A DNA stretch of 64,000 bases from Macrotis lagotis. Its lineage: Eukaryota; Chordata; Mammalia; Peramelemorphia; Peramelidae. The translations under genes were made by a program, and so were the position numbers. The DNA lies in the NCBI RefSeq assembly GCF_037893015.1, contig NC_133666.1:618250974-618314973 (forward strand), read 5' to 3'. Positions 46,795 to 59,310 of this stretch are shown here, one piece after another. The notes under the pieces were generated by a model, which was given only the letters and a program-made list of their open reading frames with translations, was not told where the DNA came from and ran no database searches. How positions within the stretch are numbered: the first letter of the stretch is position 1; every line of letters begins with the position of its first letter.

Positions 46795-47480
46795 AGTGTA
46801 GTCAGAAGCGCTTAATGCATGTAAACCCAGCCAGTATGGATTTTATTTTATTTTTTTTTTAAAGAAAGAATTCACTTACTAATCAGTTTGTTGACTGAGG
46901 ATATCTGCTTCACATTATAGAAGAAACAAATTAAGCAGCTAATATAGCGCCCGGAAAACATCTGTTATACAAAGCCAAAATTAAAGAGAAACAAAATTAA
47001 GCTCCCTTTGTGGCTGGTTTTCATACAGCTGCACTGGACTATAAAAGAGCTATCAAAGGAAGTGCCATCCCCATCCATCAGTGGAGTGTGCATGGTGGAG
47101 CTCACCAGACCCAGCCCACCAATGGGAAGTGCTTTTGGAGAAGAAAATCCAGAAACTCACAGAAGTTACAGCTCCAACTGAACTCCCAAACTGGTGAGAG
47201 AGCTAGAGGCTGCACCAATGAGCAATGACAACGGCAAGGCTAGTGAGGAGAGCGGCTCCATTACTGACTGAATGAGTGGGCAGGCAGATGCTTACCCAGC
47301 AAGCTCTGGACCAGAAACCTATGTGGGCACAATGGGTTCTTAGCTGATTCCAGGAAATGGTGATATCAGGTGAAATGATGCAAATAGGGCAGTTAAAACA
47401 ATAAACGATGTTACATTCAGAACATCAGAGCTTCATTTATGACTTTGTGGTAGAGTTTAGCTTGGATGCATTAATAACAA
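46795..47480. promoter_or_regulatory. Unique AT-rich block, possible conserved element
   Basis: No repeat is recognised. It contains GCGCTTAATGCATGTAAAC (46807-46825), GCTAATATAGCGCCCGG, an ACAAAG ... CTTTGT pair (46970-47010) of SOX type, and ATGCAAATAGGGC and AACAATAAACGATG near 47380-47410. The texture resembles developmental enhancers; evidence is modest. Confidence 0.35.
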
Positions 47481-48269
47481 CAATAACTGGAAATTTCCCT
47501 TTTCTGTACAACAGCAGACTTTCTGCAGTGCTTCTGTAGTGCTTCAAGGTTTACAAAGTGCTTTCCTTATCAACTACCACAGAGGATTATTCCCATTTAA
47601 TAAGGAAGGAGACTGAAGCTTAGAGATCAAAGTCACACAGTTAGTTAAGTGTTAGAGTAAGGATATAAACCCAGGTCTTCCAAGTTCCACACTCTTTCTG
47701 CTACAAAGTGGCTTTGTTAGGGGATGAACATGTTAGGTGGCTGAGCCAGTCAATGTAATGGGGAAGGAAAAATGGGAGATACCCAGGCCCATTCTCAGAT
47801 TTCGTTTGGATGTCAAATAAATGAGGTGTTAATAAATAATAATCTAATAAATAAGTAACAAATCCTCCTAATCCCACCTCTGCCCTACACTAGGGAAAGT
47901 AGTATTTTTTTAGAATTCCTATCTCAGACCTTATGGGTTGCTGACATCAGAAATATTTTAAACTTACAATAGCAGAATTTCCAGGCACAGAGGCTAAAGT
48001 GCTTCTATTATATCCTTCACAAACAATCCTCTGAAGACATGGTTCCAAAATCCTATCACTGAAGTCTTGTTTCCTTCTTTTGGACTGGCTCTTTTCTTTC
48101 AATGGGTCTATCACTTGACTCACTCTAAATATTAGGTCTCTGTTAAAGCAATCTATTAAAGATTCTATAAAATCTATTAAGATTACCTTAGCCTTTTTAG
48201 TTGTAATGTCATACAGTTGACTCACTTTGAGTTTCCTGTTCAGTTAAACTTCAATTTTTTTTCACATGT

Positions 48270-48690
48270 ACTATAGTATAGAACCTCATACCACATACTA
48301 GAATAAATTCCAAATAGCTAAGTAATCTGCAAATATTGCATCATAAAAATTATGAGGTGACACCTATATTATGGATTGTATCTTCTATAACTATAACTGG
48401 GAGAAGAATTCATTGACTCTACAAGAGATAGAATAGATTATAAAAGATTAAACAGAAAATATTGATTAAATAAATTTATGAGTTTATGCACGGATAATAT
48501 GTATCAACATAGCTAAGAGTAAAAAGAAAAAAATATGAACTGGGGAATAAAAATTCCTTTGCCTCAAACATCTCTGATAAGATTCTGAAATCCAAAATCT
48601 ATAGGGAACTGATACAAATCTAGTAAGATATAACACAATATATAAGTGGTCAAAAGATACAGTATGCAAAAAGAACTAGGATTTACCCAT
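48270..48690 (+). mobile_element. L1 ORF2 distal fragment
   Basis: A sense L1 region upstream of the 3' UTR: GGAGAAGAATTCATTGAC, TGATAAGATTCTGAAATCC, AATCTATAGGGAACTG, TATAAGTGGTCAAAAGATAC. No open frame is preserved. Confidence 0.7.
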
Positions 48691-49478
48691 ATTATGCATC
48701 TCCCTGCCTGAACTCAAGCAGCTGATCCCTTTATCCAAGTCACTGACACAAATGTTGAATGTAACATACCTACAGACTGAGCCTGCTGAACATCACCAAA
48801 CACTCCCCCTTGAGTTGATGTAGATCATACTTTTCAAGTATCATTATTCAAATTTTGATGAATATCCAGACCATATTTTTCAGTACTTTTCCATAAAAAT
48901 GTGATAACTAAATTTTTTGCAATTATCAAGATACTATTTACATTATTCCCCTAATTTATTTGAAGAATAGATTATGCCTAAGATCTTTTCTGATTCTGAA
49001 ATTATATGATTATGTAAGAGGAAATTGGTTTGGAATATTTTGGTTTTAGATAAGCTGGTTCGTGGTGATCACAAACTATATGTTTAATAAATGTCATAGA
49101 ATTTAGCTAGGGATAACTGACAAAGTTATCTCAGGTTGTTCTGTATAAATTGGCTCTCTCTCTCCTCCCCTTCAGAGGGTATAGTCTTGGTCAAAAAAAT
49201 TAATTTTGAGGTTCACCTGAGCAAAACTATTACACAGGAAGGTAAATTTGCTTTTAATCATTTTGTCTGTTCTGCAGAGTATCAAGGGTCTTTTGGTTCT
49301 TTGGGTTTCATCTATTGGCGGTTTTACATTCAGCACCATATCCCTACATCTTTAGTTCAGGGCAGATCATTGAGAGCTAGGTGGACAACTTTAGTCCCTG
49401 TCTTCAGTAGAATATGATTTCCCCACAAGTTTAAGTGTCATGCTTCAAAAAGATGTCATCAAGAAACACAAGAATTGG

Positions 49479-49511
49479 GGCGGCTAGGTGGTGCAGTGGA
49501 TAGAGCACTTT
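49479..49511 (+). mobile_element. SINE1 head-only fragment
   Basis: GGGGCGGCTAGGTGGTGCAG through GTGGATAGAGCACTT, then it stops abruptly in unrelated sequence with no core or A-tail. It is a 3'-truncated copy, 50 bp upstream of a complete one. Confidence 0.8.
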
Positions 49512-49561
49512 TACATCCTGTTATCCTTACTGCCACCAGATGTCCAGACAAAGAATCTTCA

Positions 49562-49738
49562 GGGGCAGTTAGGTGGCACAGTGGATAGAGCACCAGCCCT
49601 GCAGTCAGGAGTACCTGAGTTCAAATCTGGCCTCAGACACTTAATAATTACCTAGCTGTGAGGCCTTGGGCAAGCCACTTAACCCCAATGCCTCACAAAA
49701 AAAATACAAAACAAACCCTAAAAAAAAAAAAAAAGAAA
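49562..49738 (+). mobile_element. SINE1, complete
   Basis: A full copy with a long A-rich tail (about 49697-49738). AAAGAATCTTCA precedes it (49550-49561) and recurs at its end. Confidence 0.93.
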
Positions 49739-51976
49739 AAAGAATCTTCACAGCCCACTACCTGCCCCAGGGCTCATTAGAAATACTGAGGATTGCAGTT
49801 ACAGCAATAATGTAGTATGGACTTTGGAGGCAGAAGCCCTGGATTATAGTCTTTCTTTAGGTAAGTCACTCAACTTCTGAATTTCAGCCTCTTTATCTGT
49901 GAAATTTACATTGTAAAGAAAGCTCTTAGTAAACTATCAAGGATTATAGAAACGGTTTCAATTATTAGAAGAGTTAAAGGCTCAGAATCCTGTAGAAACA
50001 AGGTGCTAAATTGTAGTGCTGGTGAAGTTGTCTGGCCAGTGATGATGGTCTTTATGCTTTATCAATCAGTCAGACAATAAATATTTATTAAGTACCTACT
50101 ATATTCTAGACAATGTACTAAATGCTTGGGATCTCTGCCCTTGAGGAGATCATAATCTATTTGGAAGGACAATATGCAAACAACTATTTTTCAAAAATCT
50201 ATATATACAGGCTATAATTGAGAGAATTGGAAAAGCCTCATGAGAAGGAGGGATTTAAACTGGAATTTGGGGAAACTAGGAGTCAGAGATGAGGAAGGAT
50301 ATTGTTTGGTGAAGCTGGAGAGAGGAATGGTGGGCCTGGAGGCAGGAAGACCTGGAAGCCTCAGACACATACTAGCTGGGTAACTGGCCAAGTCACTTAC
50401 CCTTGGTTTGCCTTGGTTTTCTCATCTGTAAAATGTGGGTATTAATAGTATCGACCTTCCAGGGTTGTTGTAAAGATCAGAAGATAAGGGTAAAGTCTTG
50501 AGCACAGTGCCATCATTACACTAGGATGTTGGCTGTGTCAGAGGAGAGATGTCATGAAGGCAAAACCAAGAAGGCTTGGCCACAGAGTATATATGGAGGT
50601 GGGGGTGGGTGAGATTTAATGAAGAACTGAGGAGAAAGCCAGAGTATGAGCCTGGGAGGCTAGGAAGATAGTCCTAGACAGTAACCAAGAAGTTTGGAAG
50701 GGGAGGGGTTTCATTTTTGGATATGTTGAGTCTAGGAAATATTAAGTTTGAGACATCTAATGGGCAGCTGGAGATGTAAGACTGGAGGTCAGGAGAGAAG
50801 CTAGAAACGGACAAATAGATGTGAGAATCACCAGTATAGAGATGATAATTGAATCCAGGAGAGATCACAAGTTGATTCTAATCTAGTTTTCTTTAGTCAT
50901 CTTATGTGGCCTGGCCAAGGTATGTGGCATGATCTAATTCCTAATGTCAGGGCGACGTAAAAGGTGGCTGCTTCTTCTTGGCCCATGTACTTTATTTCCA
51001 GGCCGTATTGATTTTTTTGAGATTAGTCCATTGGTGGATTATAATTAGCAGCTCATCCTCATATCTGATATTTCAGTGGACCTGATGCTTTGCTTGCTTG
51101 AATCATCAAAGGACATTTGACATTCCTACATTTATGACTATTTATTTCAACCTTTATAGATGAATTAACTTTGTCAACAACTGGACTGTTGGAGTCCATA
51201 GGCACCCTGTTTATTTACTGGTAGCATAAGAAGGCACATAGCATGGGTCTTGCCTATTAAGAGTCAAAAAACTAGAGATTAATTCTTGCCTAAACCATCA
51301 CCACCATCACCACCCTTCCTCTTTTAGGAATCACACTTGCCAATCAATCTCCTGCACTTAAGTTCAACATGGACCATGCTGGGGTTCTATGTAAGGAAAT
51401 GTGGGTAACCCTGTGAATATTATGGGATACCAACATAGCAAGCACAGATATTCCCACAACTTAGCAATTGTCTTTGCTGGGGAAATGAAAGATGCTCCTC
51501 AGTTCTAAGTTCTTTTCTCTTCACCTCTGTCTGGATCAGTTCAGTACAATTCCAACCTCCAACTATCTCTTAGAATAGAATAAAATAACCTACATTCTGG
51601 AGACCTCGCTCTGTACCCCACTGCATTTCCAGAAAGGATCTTAAGTAGTGGCTAAGGGAAAAAAGAAGGGGAAGCTAGAGCAGGCTACCTCTGATGATGG
51701 TTTAATGATTAAGTGATAGGGTATAAGGCAGGGGATATAGAGCTACAATAATACCTTGATATTGGGCATTAGAGTCAGAAAGATACCTCACTCAAAGTAG
51801 GAGTTCCTGAAGGTCAATTATGATGGTTGTTTCCTATCCTTTCTGATCTGAATTGGTCTCTGCAACTGCCCAAGGGATTTTTGTAATAGCTTCCTAATCA
51901 ATCAGCCCATTTCCCCTTTTGTTCATCCGATATCATCCTATACCAGAATGCTACATTCTGAAAGTCCAATTATGGA

Positions 51977-52085
51977 AAGGCAGTTTAGCATAATGGAAAG
52001 AGCACTGTTTTTATAGTCAGGAAACCCAGGTTAGAATTTGCCTTGCAAAAATCCAAAAACATAAAAATAAAAAAAAAATAAAAGC
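51977..52085 (+). mobile_element. SINE with internal deletion
   Basis: A diverged tRNA-type head (GGCAGTTTAGCATAATGG, AAGAGCACTG, GTTAGAAT) joins directly to the SINE1-like tail TTGCCTTGCAAAAATCC and an A-rich end. The central core is missing. Confidence 0.65.
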
Positions 52086-52260
52086 ATAATGGGAGGCTAC
52101 AGGAAGTGGTGAGTGACCCATCATGGGTAGTATTCAAGTGGAAACTGGATGATCAATTATCAGGGATGTCACTCTAGCTGATTTCAAGTTTCGAAGGAAG
52201 TACTTTTGAATTATGTCCTCAGGACTCTCAAGCTGCATAATTCTATTCAAAATATGAGTA
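52080..52260 (+). mobile_element. CR1/L3 3' fragment
   Basis: GGAGGCTACAGGAAGTGG, TATTCAAGTGGAAACTGGAT, TCAGGGATGTCACTCTAGC. Confidence 0.65.
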
Positions 52261-52699
52261 CACAGGATTGTTAAAACATTGTGAGAAGCAGAATATCCCA
52301 TAAAAATAGCAGGTTTGAAGAAATAAAAAAAAGTTAAGAGCCAAGTATGTAGTGCTTTAGACCAAAGGTATCAAACATATAACCAACAACAATCCCGATG
52401 CAGTTTGAACTAGGTTAAAAGGTAGTTTCCTGATAGTCATAAGCTGACACATTAATAAAAATATGTTTATATACTTCAATCTATAAATATACTACATATA
52501 TACATGCATAAAAATATAAAAACATGTGTGGTTTTCTAAGTCAAGTGACCTGCAGGATCTTTGTGCATGGTTTAGTAGTCCCATTTCTACCTAAGATTGA
52601 CACCACTGGCTTTATATTCTGCAAGATAATTCCTTCTAAATGTTCAAAAATCAGATTTTTTTCCTATTTTTTTTATTAACCATAGATTTCTTAAATTAG

Positions 52700-53525
52700 A
52701 TAAAAGACTGTTTCTTTGTTCTTAAGAGCCTAATTTTATGCTTAACATGCAGCCACAGATCATTCTGCTTCCTTTCCACCCCAACTTCTGTCATGATTCT
52801 TGGTGATTTGATCCTCTCAAGTAAACTTGTTCCCCAAATAATCTATCTTAACTCCTGTGATCAGTACTTTCATTCTACCTGGACATATAGGTATTTCATC
52901 ATTATTCATAAGTGTTTAACTAGTAGGAACTAGAATTCTGAAATTCCTCTGGCCATACTCTCATCCTTTCACCTTTCCCTGTATATTCCCCTTCCTAAAT
53001 CTATTTTGTATTCTCATGGAACCTCCAAACCTCCTAGTTCTTCCTGACCACCCAGGGATCACCCAGTGTCTATGCCTTTTCTTCTCTTCCGAATCTCATG
53101 CTATAGTTAAAGTATTCAACTTTACATTATCTTCTGCCCTAGGATCATTTGCCTCTTTGTCCTACTGATGCTCATTGGCCTTACTTTTCCTCAAACAAGA
53201 AACTTCATCTCCCAACTCCAGACATTTTCAAAGGCTCTGCTCCATGCATGGAACTCTCTTCCTTACTCTCTTTCCTTGGCTTCCTTGAAATCCTAGTTAA
53301 AATCTCACCTATTACAAGAAACATTTCCTGCCCCCTCTTAACTCCCCTCCACTGATTATTTCCAATTTATCCTACGCCTATCTTGAATGCCCATAGTAGT
53401 TTTCCTGTTGGCTCCCCCATTAGACTGTAAGCTCCCTGAGAGCAGGGACTGTTTTTCACTGTTATTTGTATTATTAGTACAGTGCCCAGACATAGTAGTA
53501 GGTGCTTAATAAATGCTTTGTTGAT
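52700..53525 (+). mobile_element. L2 LINE 3' half
   Basis: TTGTCCTACTGATGCTC, CCATGCATGGAACTCTC, GACTGTAAGCTCCCTGAGAG, TGCTTAATAAATGCTTTGTT. Confidence 0.8.
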
Positions 53526-53689
53526 GGAAAAAAATCAAAAGAATTTGAGAGTTTGAAGGGAACTCATCAACAATTTAATCCAACCCAAACATGAAATGAA
53601 TTCATCCCCACTTTGGGTCATCTAATAGGCAACCATTCAGCTTCTGCTTGAAGACCTCCACAAGAAGGAATCCTACTGTTTGCCCCACT

Positions 53690-53966
53690 CCCCAACTCAA
53701 TAAACTCCAGTGGTTCCTTGTTACCTTTAGAATTTAAAGCCCTTTGCATCTGATTTCTTTCTACTTTTTCAGTTTCTTTACACTTTGCTCTTCTCCAGCT
53801 ACACTGGCTTCCTTGTATACATCACATTGCATTATCTGCCGACTGTGCCTTCTCACTGTTCTTTCTCTCAACTCCTGGCTTCTTTAAAGACTTAACTCAA
53901 ATCCCACCTTCTGTTGTTACTATCTTCTAAGATTGTCTTCCATTTGTACTCATTTAGCTTATATAT

Positions 53967-54006
<40 letters not shown>

Positions 54007-54180
54007 GTATATGGGGAGAGAGAGACACAGACAGACAAATATGACAGTTAATTTTTAAATTGTCTAGCCCAGTAGACTGGGAGCTTCTGGAGGGCAAAGG
54101 TCATATTTTTCCCCTTTCTTTGTATCTTTATACCACGTGCCTGGCACATAGTGAATAATTAAGAAATACCTGTTCTCTCA
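53690..54180 (+). mobile_element. L2 LINE 3' end with (AC)n
   Basis: AATAAACTCCAGTGGTTCC, GACTTAACTCAAATCCCACC, ACTGGGAGCTTCTGGAGGGC, GCCTGGCACATAGTG. The (AC)n tract is at 53969-54000. Confidence 0.8.
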
Positions 54181-54594
54181 CTTTTGAGGTGGCCTATGAA
54201 TGCTATCTTTTAATGAAAATAATCAGGTTAGAGTACTAGATGATTATTTCTGGTCATATAACCAAGCCAAGTCAGTTATTCCTTCTCCAAGAGATTGTTT
54301 TATCCAGTCCAAATAAGAGCTCCCATCAAATAGCTCAGGTTGCCTCTGAACAAGGAAACAGCTGGGACAGATTTTCTTATATAGCAAAGCAGCTACATAC
54401 CTGTCTTTCCCCTTAAGTTTTCTCTCTTGAACTAGAGGTCTGTGGGGAAGGAAACATTTCTGAGAAGCTTCACTTCTCTAAAGCTTTAGGTGGCACTAAA
54501 GGGCAGTACTGGAAACTCCAGACTGGATTTAGCTATTCAAGTCTGACATTACTAAATCCTTAGGTGAGGAGATTGTACTTGCTGATGGTTTCTT

Positions 54595-54775
54595 CTCTCT
54601 CCTCTCTCTCTCTCTTCTCTCTTTTTTTTGGGGGGGGGTTGCAAGGCAGTGGGGGTTAAGTATTTATCCAAGGTCATACAGCTAGGTAATTAAGTGGCTG
54701 AGGCCAAATTTGAACTCAGGTCCACCTGACTCCAGGGCCAGTGCTCTATTCACTGTGACACCTAGCTGCCCCCCT
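54595..54775 (-). mobile_element. SINE1 with 12-bp target-site duplication
   Basis: A minus-strand copy ending in CACCTAGCTGCCCCCC, preceded by a CT/T/G homopolymer stretch that is its expanded tail. TGATGGTTTCTT is perfect at 54583-54594 and 54776-54787. Confidence 0.92.
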
Positions 54776-54829
54776 TGATGGTTTCTTAAAAACATGTGAA
54801 ACACACTTTTTCTGACTCTTTATGTTTTA

Positions 54830-55785
54830 ATAACACATTTTCCTTCTTCAGTCTTAGTCTCCTATACCTTATTCCCCCATTTCCCTACTCTACCCATTGA
54901 GAAAGCAAGAAAAACAAAACCCCTTACAAATAATGTCTAATCAAACTATTTCTGCTTTTGCCAGAAATGATTCAATGTGCAGTGCTTCAGAGTGCTTCAA
55001 TTCTTTATCTGGAAGTAGATATGATGTTTCATCATGAGTTCTCTGGAATTATGGTTAGCTCCACTGTATAGATCAGTATTCCTAAGTCTTTCAAAGTCTC
55101 GCTTTCAGTTTCCTAAGTCTTTTTATTATATAAATTATTCTCCTGATTCTCATTTCATTCTGTATCTGTTCATGCAAGTCTTCCTGGGTTTTTCCTAAAA
55201 GCACATGCTGTCATTTCCAACTCTAATCTTAAATTTCATCACATATCTTGTTTATTTCTCAACTGATGCCCCCACCCCCGAGTTTCCAATTCTTTACCAC
55301 CATTTAAAAAGCTGCTATAAATATTTTTTGTACATACAGATTCTTTTCCTCTGTCTTTAATCTCTTTTTGGGTATAGACCTACTGAAAGTGAGGGCATGT
55401 GTTGCTTAAAGCTGTAGAATTAGAGCTCCATATTGCTTCCCAGAATGGCTGGGTCAATTTATAGCTCTACCAAGAATACACTCATGTACTTGTTTTTCCA
55501 TAGCTCTTTCTAACCTTCCTTTCAAAAAAGTTATTTATTTATTTAAGGCAATGGGGTTAAGTGACATATCCAAGGTCACACAGCTAGGCAATCATTAAGT
55601 GTCTGAGGCTGCATTTGAACTCAGGTCCTCATGACTCCATGGCAGATGTTCTATCCACTGCACCACCTAGCTGTCCCTTTCCTTTTTTTTAAAATCAATT
55701 CTATCAGTCTGATGCTTGTGAGTGGTGTCTCTGAGTTGCTTTAATTTGTATTTCTCTCATTATTAATGATTTCAATGAACAAATA
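54830..55785 (-). mobile_element. L1 3' part, antisense, carrying a nested SINE1
   Basis: GAGTTTCCAATTCTTTACCA, TTTTTTGTACATACAGATTC, TTGGGTATAGACCTACTG, CAGAATGGCTGGGTCAATTT, then (after the SINE) GATGCTTGTGAGTGGTGTCT and TTGCTTTAATTTGTATTTC. This is the standard antisense order. Confidence 0.75.
55525..55677 (-). mobile_element. SINE1 nested in an L1 fragment
   Basis: A minus-strand copy (TTTAAGGCAATGGGGTTAAG to CACCACCTAGCTGTCCC). Antisense L1 sequence is interrupted on both sides (54830-55520 and 55690-55780). Confidence 0.88.
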
Positions 55786-56109
55786 TTTTTAAGTGTCTCC
55801 TAGGGGTCAGGCACTGTGGTAAGCATTGGTGACAAAAAAGGTGAGTATACCTATAATTGTTAGGAGTTTTTCTTGTTATCAAGCCTTACTTAGCCCATTT
55901 GCCACTTCTACCCATTGCTTCTGAGTTTATCCTTTGGGGTCAAATTGAACAAATCAAATCCTTTCTCCAGAATCCTTCAAATATAGAACATAGCTGTAAT
56001 CTTAAGATTCAATCCAGTGCTCTAGTCTGTCATGATTCTTTTGGATGCTCACTTGCTCATTCTGTGTTAGCTATCCCCTTAGCTTTGAGTTAGCTGCAGA
56101 AATGATGAG

Positions 56110-56585
56110 CATTCTGTCCATCAATTGGGGAATGGCTGAACAAATTGTGGTATATATAAATTGTATAATTTATACAATAAAATTCTATTAGAAACCAGGA
56201 GGGATGGGAATTCAGAGAAGCCTTGGAAGGATTTTCATGAACTGATGCTGAGCGAGATGAGCAGAACCGGAAGAGCATTGCACACCATAACAGCAACATG
56301 GGATTGATGATCAATCTTAATGGACTTGCTCATTCCATCAGTGTGACAATTCTGGGATATCTGTGATGGAGAATAGCATCTGTATCCAGAGAAAGAATTG
56401 TGGAGTTTGAATAAAGACTATTACCTTTAATTAAGAAAGTGTTATCTTATTATATAATTTTGTCATCTTTTATATTTTATTTTTTTTTTGAAAAGCATGT
56501 AAGCAATGTAAAGACCATCAGACTACCTGGAGGGGAGGAAGCGAGATTAGGGGAAAAATTGTAAACTTCAAAAATAAATAAGTAA
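56110..56585 (+). mobile_element. 5'-truncated L1 with 10-bp target-site duplication
   Basis: A sense L1 tail: ATCAATTGGGGAATGGCTGA, AACTGATGCTGAGCGAGATG, ATCCAGAGAAAGAATTGTGG and GAAGCGAGATTAGGGGAAAA, then an A-rich end. It is flanked by AAATGATGAG at 56100-56109 and 56586-56595. Confidence 0.82.
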
Positions 56586-57949
56586 AAATGATGAGTATTT
56601 TCACTGACAAAAATGTTAAAACAGCACAGGGCCCAGAACACAGATCCCTAGGGTCTTCTGCTGAAGATCTCCTGCCATGGTGACACCAAGTCTGTGATTA
56701 TATTATTATTTAATCCATATCATTTCTACAAGCATAGTACAAGATATTTCATTAGAATCTTTCCTAAAAACCCAGTTACATTATTTCCATAGTATTACCT
56801 CATCTAAAAAGATAATGAAGTTAGGCAGGACCTAATGTTAGTGCAGTCAAGCTGACTCTTTGTAATCACTGCTTTCCTTTCTAGATGTTTACCAATCATA
56901 CTTTTAATGCCTGGCACATAGCTGCTTAATAGATATTTGTTGATTTAGTTTATTCTAGAATTTTCCAAGGAGTTGAAGCCAGCCTTATATAATAATAAAC
57001 AAATATTACCTCCTTCTATCCTTACAACAAATATAAGGTGGGTGCTATTATTATCCATTTTACAGATGAAGAAAATGAGACAAATAGTGATTAAATGACT
57101 TGCCCAGAGTCACACATAGCCAGTAAATGTTTGAGAATCTGAACTCAGGTCTTCCTGACTCTAAGTCTACTGTTCTATTTACTTTGTGACCAGCTGCCTA
57201 TAGACTCTGCACACACTTTTCTTCCCTTTTTTGAAAACTTGATCAATATTTGCCCTTCTCCAATTTTGTGGTGAAGCTTCCATTTTCCAAGGTCTTTCAA
57301 ATATAAGTAAGTGGTAATGGCCCAACAATTGTGTATTCACCCTGAACTAGAATTTATTTGGGTCAGGTGACTTGAATTCATCAAGGGCAGCAAGATGCTC
57401 TCTTACATGTCCTTTTTTTACCTTGGGTCATTTCCAGTATAAGATTATTCTCCGTGGCAGAGAAAACAGAAATTAAGTGCTGAGCTGCTCTGTTGTCACC
57501 CATCCCAAGTAAACAGTCCTATCCCACTCAACCTTTGAGTCATCATTTTCTCTTAACAGAGAAAATAAAAAAATAAAATGATAAATAAAATAAAAAATAA
57601 AAAAAATCATGACTTCTCTCAAAAGCCTCAGTTCATTCTGAGGGCTAACATTCCTCATTCTGATTTTACAGGAGCATGTCACACTATTATATTAATCTTT
57701 TATTACTTGTCAGAAGTCTTAAAAGTTTTAACAAGTGAATAAGAGAAGCCAATGCCCAATTTTCTTATCTATAAAATAATGGGGGTGTTTGGATGATCTC
57801 TAAGGTCTCTTAATCCTCTTCCCCGCCCCCCCCTTAATCCTCTAATTAAATTTTATGACTGTGCAGACTCTAGGTAAGAGAAATAAATACTAGTGTATTT
57901 ATCATAATAATTTTGTTTGATTACTTATTAGGTTTTTGTGGTTTGCCCT

Positions 57950-58258
57950 TTGTTCTTTCAGAAGACCATGACATCAGGGAGATGATGCCATGATAATGCA
58001 TGTGAATTGGATTTGAGTGAAGGGGTGCTGTGCTAAGTCACCAGCCTGATTGCCTCCTCTGAAGTCATCTGGGTCCAGTGGTGAGATGGGAATCAGGATG
58101 ACTGACTGGAGATGGCCTTGGATGCGAGGCAGTCAGGGTTAAGTAACTTGCCCAAGGTCACATAGCTAGTAGTTGTCATGTGTCTGAGGGTGGATTTGAA
58201 CTCCCATCCTCCTGACTCCAAAAGCAGTGTTTTATCCACTGCGCCACCTAGCTGCCCT
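57950..58258 (-). mobile_element. tRNA-headed SINE with RTE-like tail
   Basis: A minus-strand copy of the same family as 12319-12644: TTCTTTCAGAAGACCATGAC, CATGTGAATTGGATTTGAGT, CATCTGGGTCCAGTGG and the CGCCACCTAGCTGCCC head. Confidence 0.85.
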
Positions 58259-58259
58259 T

Positions 58260-59310
58260 ACTGGTTCCACACTGCTCCATGATAACTCATTTACTCTTCC
58301 TTGATCAGACTCCCTGCAACCCTCCTCAGTATCTGATTCAAATCTTTTTGTCTCTCCTCGGGCCTCCCTTATCACTTTCTCACTCTAAGGAGAGGGTCTC
58401 ATTTCAGACTTGATGGCCCTAATTCATTAAATCTCATCTCTCCTTCTTTAACCTTGCAGGAAAAGATGTTCTTCTCCTTGTTAAGGCCAAGCCCTCTACT
58501 TAAACCTCCAGATTCCCAAATCCCTTTCTGTACTGCTGCCTTCTCTACTATCTAAAATATATATTCACAACATTTCCTCCTTAAAAAATTTTCACTTGGT
58601 TTCAAGTGATTCCCTCAAACTGTCTTATAATTTCTCTTCCTTTTCACAAACTTCTATAAAAAATCATCTACATTTGTTACCTCCTCTTTGTCATATCACA
58701 CCCACTCCTCAAAGTTGGGCTTCTGAAGCTCCTCTCTTCCAAATGGTTTCTTTGTGATTATCAATAATTTCTTAATTGAAAAATGATCCAGCCTTTTCTC
58801 AGTCTTCACCCTCCTTAACCTTATTATAACTTCTGAACTTGTTGACCACACTCTCCCTCCTAGAAACAAGTTTCTCCTTGAGCTAAATGACAAGGCTCTC
58901 TTCTGGTTCTTCTCTTAATTATTTGAGCATACTTTTGCGGGCTCCTTCAGATTAAGAATTTCCCAATCAGGGATTCCAAGAGACCTTCCTTAGGAGTTCC
59001 CATATGTCAGCCAATCTGGTTTACTTGGTGTTCCCCAAGCCCGATAGGACATGACTGCTCCCTTCTTAGCACGTTTTTCTCCTTCATTTTTGCTTCTTGA
59101 GATCCCTTACTCCCTTCAATAATCAGCTCAAACGTCCCTTCCTACTGGAGGTTTTTCCTGATTCTCACAACACCAGTGATTCTCCTCTCCAATGACTTTG
59201 TATTTACTTATCTGTGCACGTGGTATTTACTACCAGTAGAATGCATGCTCCTTGACAGTGGGGACTGCCTATGAAAACAGTTTCCAGAACATAAGAGGTA
59301 TTTAAAACAT
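58260..59310 (+). mobile_element. L2 LINE 3' half
   Basis: CTTTCTGTACTGCTGCCTTC, CTCCTTAACCTTATTATAAC, CATACTTTTGCGGGCTCC, AATGCATGCTCCTTGACAGT. Confidence 0.7.
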
